From the NCBI GenBank assembly GCA_032622095.1, contig CP136065.1:113377195-113441194 (forward strand): a DNA stretch of 64,000 nucleotides. Direction: 5' to 3'. Under the pieces are notes generated by a model that worked only from the letters and a program-made list of their open reading frames with translations, was not told the origin of the DNA and did not search any database. The stretch is from Siphonodentalium dalli. Lineage: Eukaryota > Mollusca > Scaphopoda > Gadilida > Siphonodentaliidae. A program made the position numbers and the translations under genes. Positions 36,601-41,165 of the stretch are shown piece after piece; position 1 is the first letter of the stretch; the number at the start of each line of letters is the position of its first letter.

Positions 36601-36909
36601 GGTCTGTGTCAACCCCCAAACCCATTTTCAGTTCAAATTTTCAGTGAAGGGGCTTCCCCATGACCAAGGCATTTAGTTTGTGAATACCATCATCGCAGTT
36701 TGGACATTTGAAAAAATCAAGATGAATTTTCAAGCTTGATCTGAGTCGAAGGACAATCCAATGCGCCATTGTAATCTATATGTGGCCATTTTGATAATAA
36801 ATGAGAATTGTTAACTCACATTGAAGCAATGAACACTCATACTGAGCCATTGCCTCCATAGATATGGACAATAAAAACTTACTTTTTTCTGGTATACTGT
36901 CAATTGTAA
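893..36909 (-). CDS. ZDHHC2/15/20-like: DHHC palmitoyltransferase gene (ZDHHC2/15/20 group), 7 internal exons, both ends missing
   Basis: The product is a multipass membrane S-acyltransferase that moves palmitate from palmitoyl-CoA, through an autoacylated DHHC cysteine, to cysteines of substrate proteins at Golgi, plasma-membrane or endosomal membranes (family knowledge). Seven minus-strand exons splice in frame to about 199 residues. Order: EKILYLLLYH and SYWQTIF (TM2), a FYL linker, [38 protein letters not shown] with TM3, a luminal loop, TM4, and NRSTL at the TTxE site. All zinc-ligand Cys/His and the catalytic DHHC are intact. Vertebrate homologues are about 335-365 residues, so roughly 45 N-terminal and 90 or more C-terminal residues lie outside the recognised exons. 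Introns from 5' to 3' are 21116, 1172, 418, 1161, 10875 and 675 bp. YLLLYH looks closest to ZDHHC15/2, but the exact paralogue cannot be fixed. Confidence 0.95.
1701..1821 (-). CDS. ZDHHC2/15/20-like: ZDHHC exon 7: end of DHHC-CRD and TM3
   Basis: This 121-nt exon has acceptor ttttttcag and donor TCG|gtaagt. It completes the Trp codon and encodes [13 protein letters not shown] followed by a hydrophobic span [18 protein letters not shown] and [12 protein letters not shown](V/I)GF.NYKFF is the conserved end of the DHHC domain. His replaces the usual Ser before NYKFF. It ends in phase 0. Confidence 0.97.
1945..2760. repeat. Foldback (long inverted-repeat) element, about 0.8 kb
   Basis: The left arm (about 1948-2300) and right arm (about 2410-2755) are imperfect inverted copies. 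TTGGATGAA, then AGAGTAGTTTT and ATTGCCTG near the left end recur in reverse complement near the right end. The inner parts both carry a 'cctgctgatgtcac'-type motif. It lies in the 10.9-kb ZDHHC intron. Class and target duplication could not be determined. Confidence 0.6.
3243..3430 (+). mobile_element. piggyBac-type MITE fragment (CCCTTTCTAT subfamily)
   Basis: It begins TTACCCTTTCTATACTGAAT and continues with the internal blocks of the complete copy at 4348-4643 (ggagggatgttca, then agcagac and gaaatgttcagataataag). The right end is lost. Confidence 0.65.
3590..3633 (+). repeat. (GA)n microsatellite
   Basis: About 20 uninterrupted GA dinucleotides after a short gagata lead-in. It accounts for the ERERER run in the overlapping frame. 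Confidence 0.95.
4348..4643 (+). mobile_element. Complete TTAA-flanked piggyBac-type MITE (CCCTTTCTAT subfamily)
   Basis: It is bounded by TTAA at 4348-4351 and 4640-4643. The terminal inverted repeats CCCTTTCTATGCTAAAT and ATTTAGTATAGAGAGGG pair with three mismatches. An internal palindrome centred near 4540 carries cagataataagttcaa and its complement. TTAA duplication with CCC termini is the piggyBac signature. It has no coding capacity. Confidence 0.85.
5440..6661 (+). mobile_element. Helentron-like tandem-array element A
   Basis: Six monomers of about 173-177 bp are marked by 'gataaacaaagatgaat' near 5560, 5733, 5910, 6083, 6259 and 6432. They are followed by a GACG-type run (6580-6615) and a 3' hairpin with CCCCCC/GGGGG arms ending GGGGGTATAAT (6628-6661). 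The 5' side has a GCATACCCCCT motif near 5468, complementary to the 3' end. Minus-strand frames here are array translations. Confidence 0.75.
6716..7305 (+). mobile_element. Helentron-like tandem-array element B
   Basis: It starts ACAAGAGGTATGC with a short hairpin (GGTATGC and GCATACC). Two to three diverged monomers follow (ttgttaaagttattaagtc repeated), then a GACGGACG run (7145-7255) and a 3' hairpin TACCCCCC and GGGGGTATAAT at 7266-7302. It lies directly after element A. Confidence 0.7.
7430..7737 (+). repeat. Fragment of a D-type Helentron-like repeat
   Basis: It shares 'accaaaaactgtacaggt', 'gtgtcaatataa' and a 'catcagatagcaag' block with the copies at 12330-12620 and 33530-33690. It is interrupted on its right by the MITE at 7738. 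Confidence 0.5.
7738..8077 (+). mobile_element. MITE with about 55-bp terminal inverted repeats
   Basis: The left arm (7738-7797) and right arm (8022-8077) are near-perfect inverted repeats, for example CCTTAAAGAAAGCCTGAACA and its complement. The interior has CACGCGTGAACG and a 'ttgcctctcgcagtaataat' block. A truncated inverted copy of the left part lies at 12118-12300. No clear target duplication. Confidence 0.7.
9640..9900 (-). pseudogene. Degenerate RNase H-like retroelement relic (DIRS-like?)
   Basis: The minus-strand frame ending at 9678 reads [13 protein letters not shown], then [17 protein letters not shown]. This resembles the (H)xxxxSDNxTxxxYIxxxGGTxSxxLxxLAxxL block of DIRS-type RNase H. 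Just downstream, across a stop and frame change, come EW and DPDLMAP, then [17 protein letters not shown]. These are like the EWxLxPxxF, WGxxxVDLFASxxNxxLP tail of such polyproteins. Multiple stops and frameshifts make it non-functional. The match is by eye only. Confidence 0.4.
10407..12090. other. Interior of the candidate element, unrecognised
   Basis: No identifiable domain. At 10954-10975 it shares 'catgtacacggttcagccat' with 35024-35045, so part is repetitive. The short frames have no known motif. Confidence 0.4.
12330..12625 (+). mobile_element. D-type Helentron-like element, partial
   Basis: Two blocks of 'gataaaaaatact(t)gagttatcg(c/g)(a/g)tc' are followed by the 3' hairpin TATGTGTACC and GGTACACATA (12596-12619), the same hairpin family as at 33657-33688. 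The GACG run is nearly absent. Confidence 0.6.
12697..12729 (-). CDS. ZDHHC2/15/20-like: ZDHHC exon 6: catalytic DHHC motif (33 nt)
   Basis: This 33-nt exon has acceptor ttcttcag and donor TTG|gtaag. With borrowed bases it reads [12 protein letters not shown], which contains the catalytic Asp-His-His-Cys. The short length and both phases (2 to 2) fit the flanking exons exactly, so the catalytic core is uninterrupted after splicing. The following intron is 10.9 kb and holds most of the large transposon of this region. Confidence 0.97.
13295..13360 (+). repeat. Short inverted repeat of the 'aaagtcatattgga' motif
   Basis: AAAGTCATATTGGACTC occurs twice in direct order and once inverted (CCAATATGACTTTTTT) within 66 bp. 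The same motif forms the tip of the hairpin MITE at 13623-13770. Confidence 0.6.
13623..13770 (+). mobile_element. TA-flanked near-perfect hairpin MITE, 148 bp
   Basis: Arms of about 65 bp pair almost completely (CAATGTTGT to ACAACATTG; GTACTCGTCCAGGTTGT to its complement) around a loop of about 17 bp. It is flanked by TA at 13621-13622 and 13771-13772, consistent with Tc1/mariner-type target choice. It lies in the intron between ZDHHC exons 5 and 6. Confidence 0.75.
13891..13960 (-). CDS. ZDHHC2/15/20-like: ZDHHC exon 5: first half of the zinc-binding DHHC-CRD
   Basis: This 70-nt exon has acceptor acttttcag and donor CAG|gttagt. It encodes [19 protein letters not shown] followed by SICA and two bases of an Arg codon. 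The spacing CxxC, then HC and CxxC, matches the zinc-finger-like half of the DHHC cysteine-rich domain. The KPDR(C/A)HHCS block is nearly invariant in this subfamily. Confidence 0.97.
14379..14499 (-). CDS. ZDHHC2/15/20-like: ZDHHC exon 4: linker before the cysteine-rich domain
   Basis: This 121-nt exon runs from phase 0 to phase 1, with acceptor ttcttgcag and donor G|gtaata. It encodes [15 protein letters not shown], then an Arg/Glu-rich stretch with [17 protein letters not shown]. Human counterparts have (Q/E)xMLxxxAxxLPVYTRT at the same place. The sequence just upstream of the acceptor, beginning 13 nt away, matches the terminus of a pearl-like repeat (see findings). Confidence 0.94.
14513..15200 (+). 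mobile_element. Diverged pearl-like (HINE) element
   Basis: The left part (14513-14551) matches the left terminus of the array at 39341 (TGTCAATGA, TGTAGCTCAACT, GGAAAGGGA). At least three decayed monomers with '(a)aaatccaagatggc' follow near 14734, 14969 and 15097. It abuts ZDHHC exon 4. Confidence 0.65.
15205..15631 (+). mobile_element. hAT-type MITE (CAAGCCTGC family), 5'-truncated copy
   Basis: It contains both palindromic halves (gaggtccc, gtgaattta and complements) and ends CTATTTGCAGGCTTG like the copies at 16326 and 48479. The left terminal repeat is missing. Its middle (15320-15500) is the inverted equivalent of 16480-16640. Confidence 0.75.
15672..15766 (-). CDS. ZDHHC2/15/20-like: ZDHHC exon 3: TM2 and cytosolic SYWQTIF motif
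   Basis: This 95-nt exon has acceptor tcttttcag and donor AAG|gttagt. It supplies two bases of a shared codon plus 31 codons and ends in phase 0. It encodes [17 protein letters not shown] (second membrane span) followed by [16 protein letters not shown](K/Q/M)(T/S)IF is the hallmark after TM2 in ZDHHC2, 15 and 20. The next exon begins FYL, as in the vertebrate proteins (KFHL/EFYL). Confidence 0.93.
16157..16236 (+). repeat. 5S rRNA-derived fragment (possible SINE part or pseudogene)
   Basis: TCACCGAAGTTGAGTGACGTC, then GGTTAGTCCTTGGATGGG, GACC and TGGGTGCTG align with the 3' two-thirds of eukaryotic 5S rRNA, including the internal promoter region (AGTTAAGC, GGATGGGTGACC in the functional gene). 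The 5' third is absent and is replaced by a (TG)n run at 16141-16159. It is not a functional 5S gene. A 5S-derived SINE or retropseudogene is the likely origin. Confidence 0.7.
16326..16774 (+). mobile_element. Complete hAT-type MITE, 449 bp, 8-bp target duplication
   Basis: The ends are TCAAGCCTGCAAAT and ATTTGCAGGCA. The 8-bp direct repeat TATGTTGT flanks it at 16318-16325 and 16775-16782, as expected of hAT elements. It has two internal palindromes with GAGGTCCCCAGAGGGTGAAT-type arms. It lies in the 21-kb ZDHHC intron. Confidence 0.85.
17400..17545. mobile_element. Foldback MITE, about 145 bp
   Basis: AGAGTAATCAATCAGTTC and ATAATTCACGCGAGACGAGAG on the left pair imperfectly with CTCTCGCCTCTCATGAATTA and GAACCAATTGATTACTCT on the right. 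No target duplication was assigned. Confidence 0.65.
18398..18779 (+). mobile_element. Interspersed repeat R380, copy 1
   Basis: About 380 bp shared with 45707-46089 and 50766-51145. Common blocks are AGACATATTATG at the start, GTGAAACTGATAAGTTAGTA, CATTCTACTAACATC, GTAAATATTTAC, then GGAGTGTTT and CACTTTAA at the end. TTAA borders both ends (18398-18401, 18776-18779). Class unknown. It could be a TTAA-target DNA element or a SINE. Confidence 0.75.
18990..19141 (+). mobile_element. pogo-type hairpin MITE, right part
   Basis: It has the paired arms 'ttcaggatttagt(t/c)ggaaatatggctt' and 'ctgactaaatcctga', then CTGCTGTGG and a right end GGACATTACTG followed by TA. The left terminus is missing. 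Confidence 0.7.
19515..19747 (+). mobile_element. TTAA-flanked piggyBac-type MITE (CCCTTTCATGAC subfamily)
   Basis: TTAA lies at both ends. The left end is degenerate (CCTTTTTAGGACAGGAGCTG). The right end is AGCTCCAGTCATGAAAG. It contains the subfamily's core palindrome 'ttctcttatatatgcgagtctcccatag' in two decayed rounds. Confidence 0.75.
19764..19893 (+). repeat. 26-bp tandem repeat, 5 copies
   Basis: Five head-to-tail copies of a 26-bp unit (gggattcagtgagctctgg then tgataat). They are essentially identical except for the end of the last one. It sits just right of the MITE. Confidence 0.95.
20840..20939 (+). mobile_element. Internally deleted piggyBac-type MITE, 100 bp
   Basis: It is TTAA-flanked. 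The left is CCCTATGGAAGACTCGC; the right is GCACCAGCGCAGCTCGCATC then ATGAATGGG. It keeps both ends of the CCCTTTCATGAC subfamily and little of the interior. Confidence 0.7.
21121..21255. mobile_element. Foldback MITE, about 135 bp
   Basis: TATAAATATTGCACGGCTTG and GGTGACTTTGCCAAAATAGTGG on the left pair with CCACTATTTTGGCATAGTCACC and CAAGTCGTGCAATATTTATTA on the right. The centre loop is about 35 bp. Confidence 0.75.
22999..24085 (+). mobile_element. hAT-type element, 1.09 kb, with BED-finger relic
   Basis: The ends TAGGCTCCTGCGAAT and ATTCGCAGGACCCTA are inverted repeats. The subterminal regions are arrays of ATTCGA/TCGAAT in inverse order (23018-23095, 23995-24075). The target duplications are CTTCCATG (22991-22998) and CTTCAATG (24086-24093), 8 bp with one mismatch. 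The 8-bp duplication plus a BED finger place it in hAT. Confidence 0.82.
23488..23662 (+). pseudogene. Broken BED-type zinc finger of a hAT transposase
   Basis: One frame reads [19 protein letters not shown] then TCDECN and soon stops. The next frame continues [20 protein letters not shown]. Together they show a BED finger's CxxC, then the TxxLWxHLxxKH with paired histidines, separated by a one-frame shift. No downstream catalytic domain is present, so it is a remnant within the short hAT element. Confidence 0.7.
24178..24565. mobile_element. Foldback element with GCTTAAGC-type internal repeats
   Basis: The outer ends TTAATAGCTAATTGCTTAAG and GCGTAATTGGCTATTAAA are inverted. The inside has repeated 'taatgccattacgcttaag' units in both directions. 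It interrupts the host MITE's palindrome, whose halves resume on either side. Confidence 0.6.
24828..25068 (+). mobile_element. TTAA-flanked piggyBac-type MITE (CCCTTTGAGTGCCAGG subfamily), copy 1
   Basis: The inverted ends CCCTTTGAGTGCCAGG and CCTGGCACTCAAAGGG lie inside TTAA. It is nearly identical to 57407-57643. The interior holds the same 'tgcattctcttatatatgcgag' palindrome as the CCCTTTCATGAC subfamily. Unusually, 29 bp rather than 4 bp are duplicated around it (24803-24831 and 25065-25093). Confidence 0.88.
25406..25532 (+). mobile_element. Internally deleted piggyBac-type MITE (CCCTTTCATGAC subfamily)
   Basis: It starts TTAACCCTTTAATGATGGGAG, keeps one half-palindrome, and ends CCTCCAGTCATGGAAGGG. 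The right TTAA has mutated. Confidence 0.7.
25655..25870 (-). mobile_element. piggyBac-type MITE fragment (CCCTTTCTAT subfamily), inverse orientation
   Basis: Blocks of the 4348-4643 copy recur in reverse order: actactcatcag-like, the paired 'cagataataagttcaac' palindrome, gtctgctttt, and 'catccctcc'-like. The ends are decayed. Confidence 0.65.
25990..27085. other. Intronic sequence without recognised content
   Basis: Part of the 21-kb ZDHHC intron. The two overlapping 81-codon frames at 25989-26304 show no domain. No repeat shared with the rest of the window was seen. Confidence 0.4.
27092..27325 (+). mobile_element. piggyBac-type MITE with ATAT instead of TTAA flanks
   Basis: The ends are CCCTTTCAAGACAGGAGCTG and AGCTCCAGTCATGAAAGGG. 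The interior has two palindromes with 'tgcattctcttat'. The flanking 4-mers are ATAT (27088-27091 and 27326-27329), identical to each other but not TTAA. Confidence 0.75.
28070..28288 (+). mobile_element. pogo-type hairpin MITE, complete, 219 bp
   Basis: CAGTAATGCCC at the left pairs with GGGCACTACTG at the right, with TA on both sides. The arms carry ATTATGGGTAACTTTTCA and CGGAAATATGGCTTGTTGCC paired with complements around a short loop. TA targets and CAGT-type ends suggest the pogo/Tc1-mariner group. Confidence 0.85.
28277..28532 (+). repeat. 141-bp tandem duplication, 2 copies
   Basis: A block beginning with the last bases of the MITE (tttagggc..tactgta) and running through CACATTACACAGAGATATG and GCATTTAATGCTCAATA is repeated 141 bp downstream with a few substitutions. 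The duplication therefore post-dates the MITE insertion. Confidence 0.85.
29027..29430 (+). repeat. Interspersed repeat 'GAGGCCGATCACGATCGGC', with a decayed second start
   Basis: AACGAGAGGCCGATCACGATC at 29274 continues to GAATTATAGAGTATACTG and GGAATTTATGGGTC, matching 63613-63790. A similar start (AACAAGAGGGTGATCACGATC) is at 29027, and a third is at 4926. The ACAAGAGG start resembles the Helentron-like elements. Poly-C (29131-29145) lies within. Confidence 0.6.
30230..30637 (+). mobile_element. Helentron-like element C
   Basis: Two monomers of about 150-155 bp (GGGTCATAACTCC / GGGCCATAACTCTG, CGAACTCGATCTGTATTTTG, AATTTGGTT) are followed by a GACA/GACG run (30541-30582) and a 3' hairpin TGTTTACCATA and TATGGGTAAACA (30607-30637). 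Confidence 0.75.
30984..31235 (+). other. Unexplained 83-codon acidic frame, possible exon or transposase remnant
   Basis: It runs from after TAG (30981) to TGA (31233) with no Met. Residues about 36-39 are KRKR. The following 45 residues are acidic and Ser-rich ([19 protein letters not shown], then SDCESGEH). The region is richer in CpG than its surroundings. No family is recognised. Acidic low-complexity N-termini are common in transposases such as piggyBac, but that link is speculative. Confidence 0.3.
31300..33050. other. Intronic sequence, mostly unrecognised
   Basis: No domain and no repeat class is assigned. A short (ATCT)n tract lies at 32725-32748. 31424-31500 has CpG-rich GCGCGCAAATTCC-type sequence of unknown origin. 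Confidence 0.4.
33060..33688 (+). mobile_element. Helentron-like element D
   Basis: It starts in sequence like the monomers of element C (CCGATCTGTATTTTGGGG, ACCAAATTTGGTG). It ends with CTATCGTGTCGGATAGCAAG, a GACA/GACG run (33596-33632) and the 3' hairpin TATGTGTACCATAC and GGTACACATA (33657-33688). Confidence 0.7.
33700..35160. other. Intronic sequence, little recognised
   Basis: 34870-34970 has a decayed piggyBac-type MITE start (TTAACCCTTTCAAG). 34350-34480 is a locally repetitive stretch of 'gtggctgg' and 'gccggctcag' motifs. Nothing else is assigned. Confidence 0.4.
35168..35618. mobile_element. Foldback element with about 150-bp inverted arms
   Basis: GTAGAGATCATATTCCACC, AGTACAAAACCT, AACTTATAAAG-like, CTGTTCCTTAATAAT and GGTGAAGGT(C/T)CCAACTC in the left arm (35168-35320) are matched inversely in the right arm (35460-35618). 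The central spacer of about 140 bp includes no frame. No target duplication was identified. Confidence 0.75.
36440..36552 (-). mobile_element. piggyBac-type MITE fragment
   Basis: CCCTTCCATGACTGGAGCTTC, a core palindrome (ATGCATTCTCTTATATATG, GTGAGTCTCCCATAGGGAG) and then truncation. It lies about 330 bp from the ZDHHC micro-exon. Confidence 0.65.
36883..36909 (-). CDS. ZDHHC2/15/20-like: ZDHHC exon 2 (27-nt micro-exon)
   Basis: On the minus strand the acceptor reads ttattttacag and the donor gtaagt. The exon enters and leaves in phase 1 and encodes (V)TIDSIPEK plus the first base of the next codon. It aligns with the short exon of vertebrate ZDHHC2/15 encoding residues like VTMENIGEQV between TM1 and TM2. 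The trailing A joins TT of the exon at 15766 to give Ile and the run EKILYLLLYH. The identification rests on phase, length and position, because 8 residues alone are weak evidence. The preceding exon (TM1, WSYYAY-like) was not found to the right. Confidence 0.8.
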
Positions 36910-37079
36910 CTGTAAAATAAAACAAAAGTTTAGTTATAATGCAGTAAGTTCTAAAACAAAACACTAATCCATTGAAATTACCATTTGTTGATAGAGCTCC
37001 AAAAATGTATACGCACCACTCATAGTGTTACCACTTCTTTGAAAGCCATCATAACAGTGAATACTGAACACTCATAGAA

Positions 37080-37260
37080 AATATCATTATTTTAGAGATC
37101 AGATACCATGCAATCATGGCTGAGATATCTGCTCAGACAGACAGATGGGCTAACAACAATTTTATAGATAAATAAAGATAAATAACTTGATAGCGGAAAT
37201 GTACACCACACCACAATTTGTCATTTGACACTCCATTGACAGGCAGACGGACAGATCAAT
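37080..37260 (+). repeat. Helentron-like array fragment
   Basis: 'tcatggctgagatat', 'agataaataaagataaataactt' and short GACAGACAGATGG / GACGGACAG runs resemble the monomers of elements A and H. No hairpin end was found. Confidence 0.45.
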
Positions 37261-37599
37261 AACATAATACAACAACAGTTTTATTTTTTTAAATGGGCAC
37301 ATGGCAGATCGGTCATCTGTAGTTTGCAAATTTAGTGAAACCAGTGGTCAACATTTTTGAATTCCTACTTTTTTTGTTTGTTGCATTTTTGCATTTTTCT
37401 ACTTTATATTGTCAAGTTAAAAGTGGAATATCTACCTATTACATGTACTTACTTTGTATAAATAGCACATTTAAACAATTTCAGGTATTTTATAGGTATA
37501 GCAATATTAGGGAAGAAATCCTGAATATACTCAAGGGAAAAACTCTATCCTTGATTTCTTGTGCTCCCAGTACAAACTCTTATTAGGGAGATATGGCCA

Positions 37600-37849
37600 C
37601 TTGTTTGACCATTCTATGACTGGAGCTTCCTGCAATTTTGTGATATCATTGTACCAATTGATGTATTCTCTTATATATGTGAGTCTCCCAAAGGGCACCT
37701 GATATATACATGTATAATCTTGAGAAAACATTGACCTAACAACATTTACCTTGACCTTGTAAGCCAGTGCATACACCAGTATAAGAGAATGCACTGGCAT
37801 ATGATCTTTAATGCTGCACAAGTGCAGCTCTCGTCATGAAAGGGTTAAT
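37600..37849 (-). mobile_element. piggyBac-type MITE, decayed left end
   Basis: It begins CCATTCTATGACTGGAGCTTC, includes two half-palindromes, and ends CTCGTCATGAAAGGG-TTAA (37846-37849). Confidence 0.7.
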
Positions 37850-38900
37850 TAACGCCACAACTAGTGGACACTTTCCAATCTAGCCTATTTAAAGCACAAC
37901 CACAAGTAGGGAAAAAATAGAGCTCTTTATATCAATAGTGTTTCCATTCTTCAATGAATTCGCACTAAACTCTCATAAGATGACTAGGCACTATTTTCAC
38001 TCACATCGTTGATGTTGCAGACCAAAAATAAGATTGTGTTTTTACCTTCATGGAGTTCAACAAGTGCCCATAAATCATCAAACATGTTGGTAGGCTATGG
38101 TAGCCTCTCCAATGAATGATGGATAGCCCATGGGTATAAAGCCAGATTGCCCTGAATTAACAGTTCCCAAGGTAGAGTTTTATATGGGGTTTCCGTTCAT
38201 TTTAGAATTCCAACATGCCATCTAAGAGTGTGTAAGACCCACAAAATGGAATTTAGTTGAAACTTCTAGGGATAGGGAGCAACTAATTGAATTCAGCCTT
38301 TTAAAGGAAATCAATTGAGAGCTTGTTTGATCCAATAGTTGAGGAATTTTCTAAAGATCAATTTACACCATGTTTGTCATACGATAGAGGAACGTTTTAT
38401 GACAGCTTTTAGGCCTGATTTCCTGTGATTTCGATGATTTTACATTTCATTGATTACATTCACTGCTCTCTGAGTGGAATAACATCAATGTTAATGCTCC
38501 ATGTTTACCATGTAAGAGAATATTAATGGTGATTTTACATTCCATTGATTGCTTCCAATTCCAGTCAACAGGTTCCCCACAATCTGGTAGCTGCTCATTT
38601 TAACAGTAATGTGAAGCACTCCATAGGGATAGTAACATCGAAAAAAAAAAAATTGCCCAAAGTAGTTATTCTTGTTAGATTAAATCCAAATCAGCATCAC
38701 ACAGCGTCATTCTTAATTATATGCAGTGATTCTGGTTGGTTTATATTTTTAAAGTTTTTCCAGAAGTAAATATAAATATTTACAGTTTTCATATTTTAGC
38801 CATGGTATGGGACGATGAGCTGCAAATACTGTTCAAAGGGTGATAAATTCATGTCTAAACTAGGTGACATGGATTTGAACAAAAAAATTGCTTCTAAAAT
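37850..38900. other. No recognised content
   Basis: AT-rich, with short frames only. It lies upstream of the ZDHHC micro-exon, so it is probably intron 1. Confidence 0.4.
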
Positions 38901-38914
38901 CTAAATTAAATTGA

Positions 38915-39324
38915 GTGGTAGTTGAATCCTTGTGAAAATCATAAAAACTGATATATGATATTGTTACTCAATACACTCATTGAATTATTACTTCAAACAG
39001 TATCACAGATTTCCTGGGGATTAAGAGATGGTAATGCTCAGAACGTAATGTGACATCAAGATAAATATCAACATATATGTTTTACTAAAATGCTCTTTTT
39101 AATTTCAGGGAATTAATATGTGGTAGTTGAATCCTTGTGAAAATCATAAAAACTGATATATGATATTGTTACTCAATACACTCATTGAATTATTACTTCA
39201 AACAGTATCACAGATTTCCTGGGGATTAAGAGATGGTAATGCTCAGAACGTAATGTGACATCAAGATAAATATCAACATATATGTTTTACTAAAATGCTC
39301 TTTTTAATTTCAGGGAATTCATAT
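38915..39324 (+). repeat. 205-bp tandem duplication, 2 nearly identical copies
   Basis: The second copy (39120-39324) repeats the first (38915-39119) essentially without change through 'cagggaatt(a/c)atatgt'. The high identity suggests a recent event. Each copy contains a ctttttaatttcag stretch that looks like a splice acceptor, but no exon follows. Confidence 0.95.
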
Positions 39325-39340
39325 GTATAACCACACAAAT

Positions 39341-41165
39341 TGTAACAATAAATTTAATGAAAGTGTCAATGACACTGTAGCTCAACTTGGAAAGGGAATA
39401 ATTTAATGTATTACAGTCAATGGAGCGATTAGGAATGTGGAAAGTTGAATGTCTAATACTAGTTTATAGACATGAAGAGAAAAGTAAAATCCAAGATGGC
39501 TGCTGACGGCCATGTCTTCGGCCGAATGACCCCAAAATGATTGTATCCCATCCACATGTCATCGTTAACATCCATGACAAATTTTATGACGATCAGACTA
39601 AAGGTACGACCTGTAGCCCGTGCTAAATGATTTAGTCATACAAAGAGTAAAATCCAAGATGGCTGCTGGGGCCATGTTTTTTGGCCGAATGACCTCAAAA
39701 TGACTCGTTCCAATCTACATGTCATTGCTAACATCCATGACAAATTTTATGATGATCAGACTAAAGGTACGACCTGTAGCCTGTGCTAATGGATTGAATT
39801 TTGAAATCAAAGATGGCCACTGGCGGCCATGTTTTTTGGACGAATGACCCCAAAATGAATCGTTCCCATCTACATGTCATTGTTAACATCCAGGACAAAT
39901 TTTATGATGATCAGACTAAAGGTCCGACCTGTAGCCTGCTAAAGGATCTAGTCATACAAAGAGTAAAATCCAAGATGGCTGCTGGAGGCCATGTTTTTTG
40001 GCCGAATGACCTCAAAATGACTCGTTCCCATCTACATGTCATTGTTAACATCCATGACAAATTTCATGATAATCAGACTAAAGGTACGACCTGTAGCCTG
40101 TGCTAATGGATTGAATTTTGAAATCAAAGATGGCCACTGGCGGCCATGTTTTTCATATCCGAATGACCCCAAAATGACTCGTTCTCATCTACATTACAAT
40201 TTCAACAGCCAAAATTTCATGATGATCAGACTCAAGGTACGACCTGTAGTCCGTGCTAAAGGATTTAGTCATACAAAGAGTAAAATCCAAGATGGCTTCT
40301 GGTGGCCATGTTTTTTGGCCGAATGACCCCAAAATGACTCGTTCCCATCTACATGTCATTATTAACATTCATGACAAATTTTATGATGATAGACTAAAAG
40401 TACGACCTGTAGCCCGTGCTAAATGATTTAGTCATACAAAGAGTAAAATCCAAGATGGCTGCTGGCGGCCATGTTTTTCGGCCGAATGACCCCAAAATGA
40501 CTCTTTCCCATCTACATGTCATTGTTAACATCCATGACAAATTTTATGATGATCAGACTAAAGGTACGACCTGTAGCCTGTGCTAAAGAATTTAGTCATA
40601 CAAAGAGTAAAATCCAAGATGGCTGCTAGCGGCCATGTTTTTTGGCCGAATGACCCCAAAATAACTCGTTCCCATCTACATTGCAATATTAACATCCATG
40701 ACAAATTTAATGATGATCAGACGAACAGTACGACCTGTGGCCTGTGCTAATGGATTAAATTTTGAAATAAAAGATGGCTGCTGGTGGCCATGTTTTTTGT
40801 CCGAATGACCCCAAAATGACTCGTTCCCATCTACATTCTAATTTCAACAGCCATTACAAATTTCATGATGATCAGACTAAAGGTCCGACCTGTAGCCCGT
40901 GCTAAAGGATTTAGTCATACAAAGAGTAAATTCCAAGATGGCTGCTGGCGGCCATGTTTTTTACCCGAATGACCCAAACAAGACTCGTTCCCATCTACAT
41001 GTCATTGTTAACATCCATGACAAATTTCATAATAATCGGACCAAAGGTACGAACTGTAGCCCGTGCTAAAGGAAATTGTTGACGCATCACGCACACACGC
41101 ACACACAGACGACAGATACCAAGCCATGGCAATAGCTCAAACTTTACAAAGTGAAGTTGAGCTAA
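39341..41165 (+). mobile_element. pearl-like tandem-array element, 10 monomers of 154-163 bp
   Basis: Monomers start near 39491, 39653, 39807, 39970, 40126, 40287, 40450, 40613, 40769 and 40932. There are two subtypes: 'gtaaaatccaagatggctgctgg' (162-163 bp) and 'ttttgaaat(c/a)aaagatgg' (154-156 bp). The left flank has TGTAGCTCAACTTGG; the right flank has its inverse, GAAGTTGAGCTAATAAA, after a CACA-rich tract. The organisation matches oyster pearl elements, which are Helentron-associated non-autonomous repeats. Confidence 0.8.

Noticed and set aside
39095-39120. Splice-acceptor-like 'ctttttaatttcag' as the start of an unknown exon
   Set aside because: It is duplicated with the 205-bp repeat, is followed by no usable frame, and is on the strand opposite to the ZDHHC gene.
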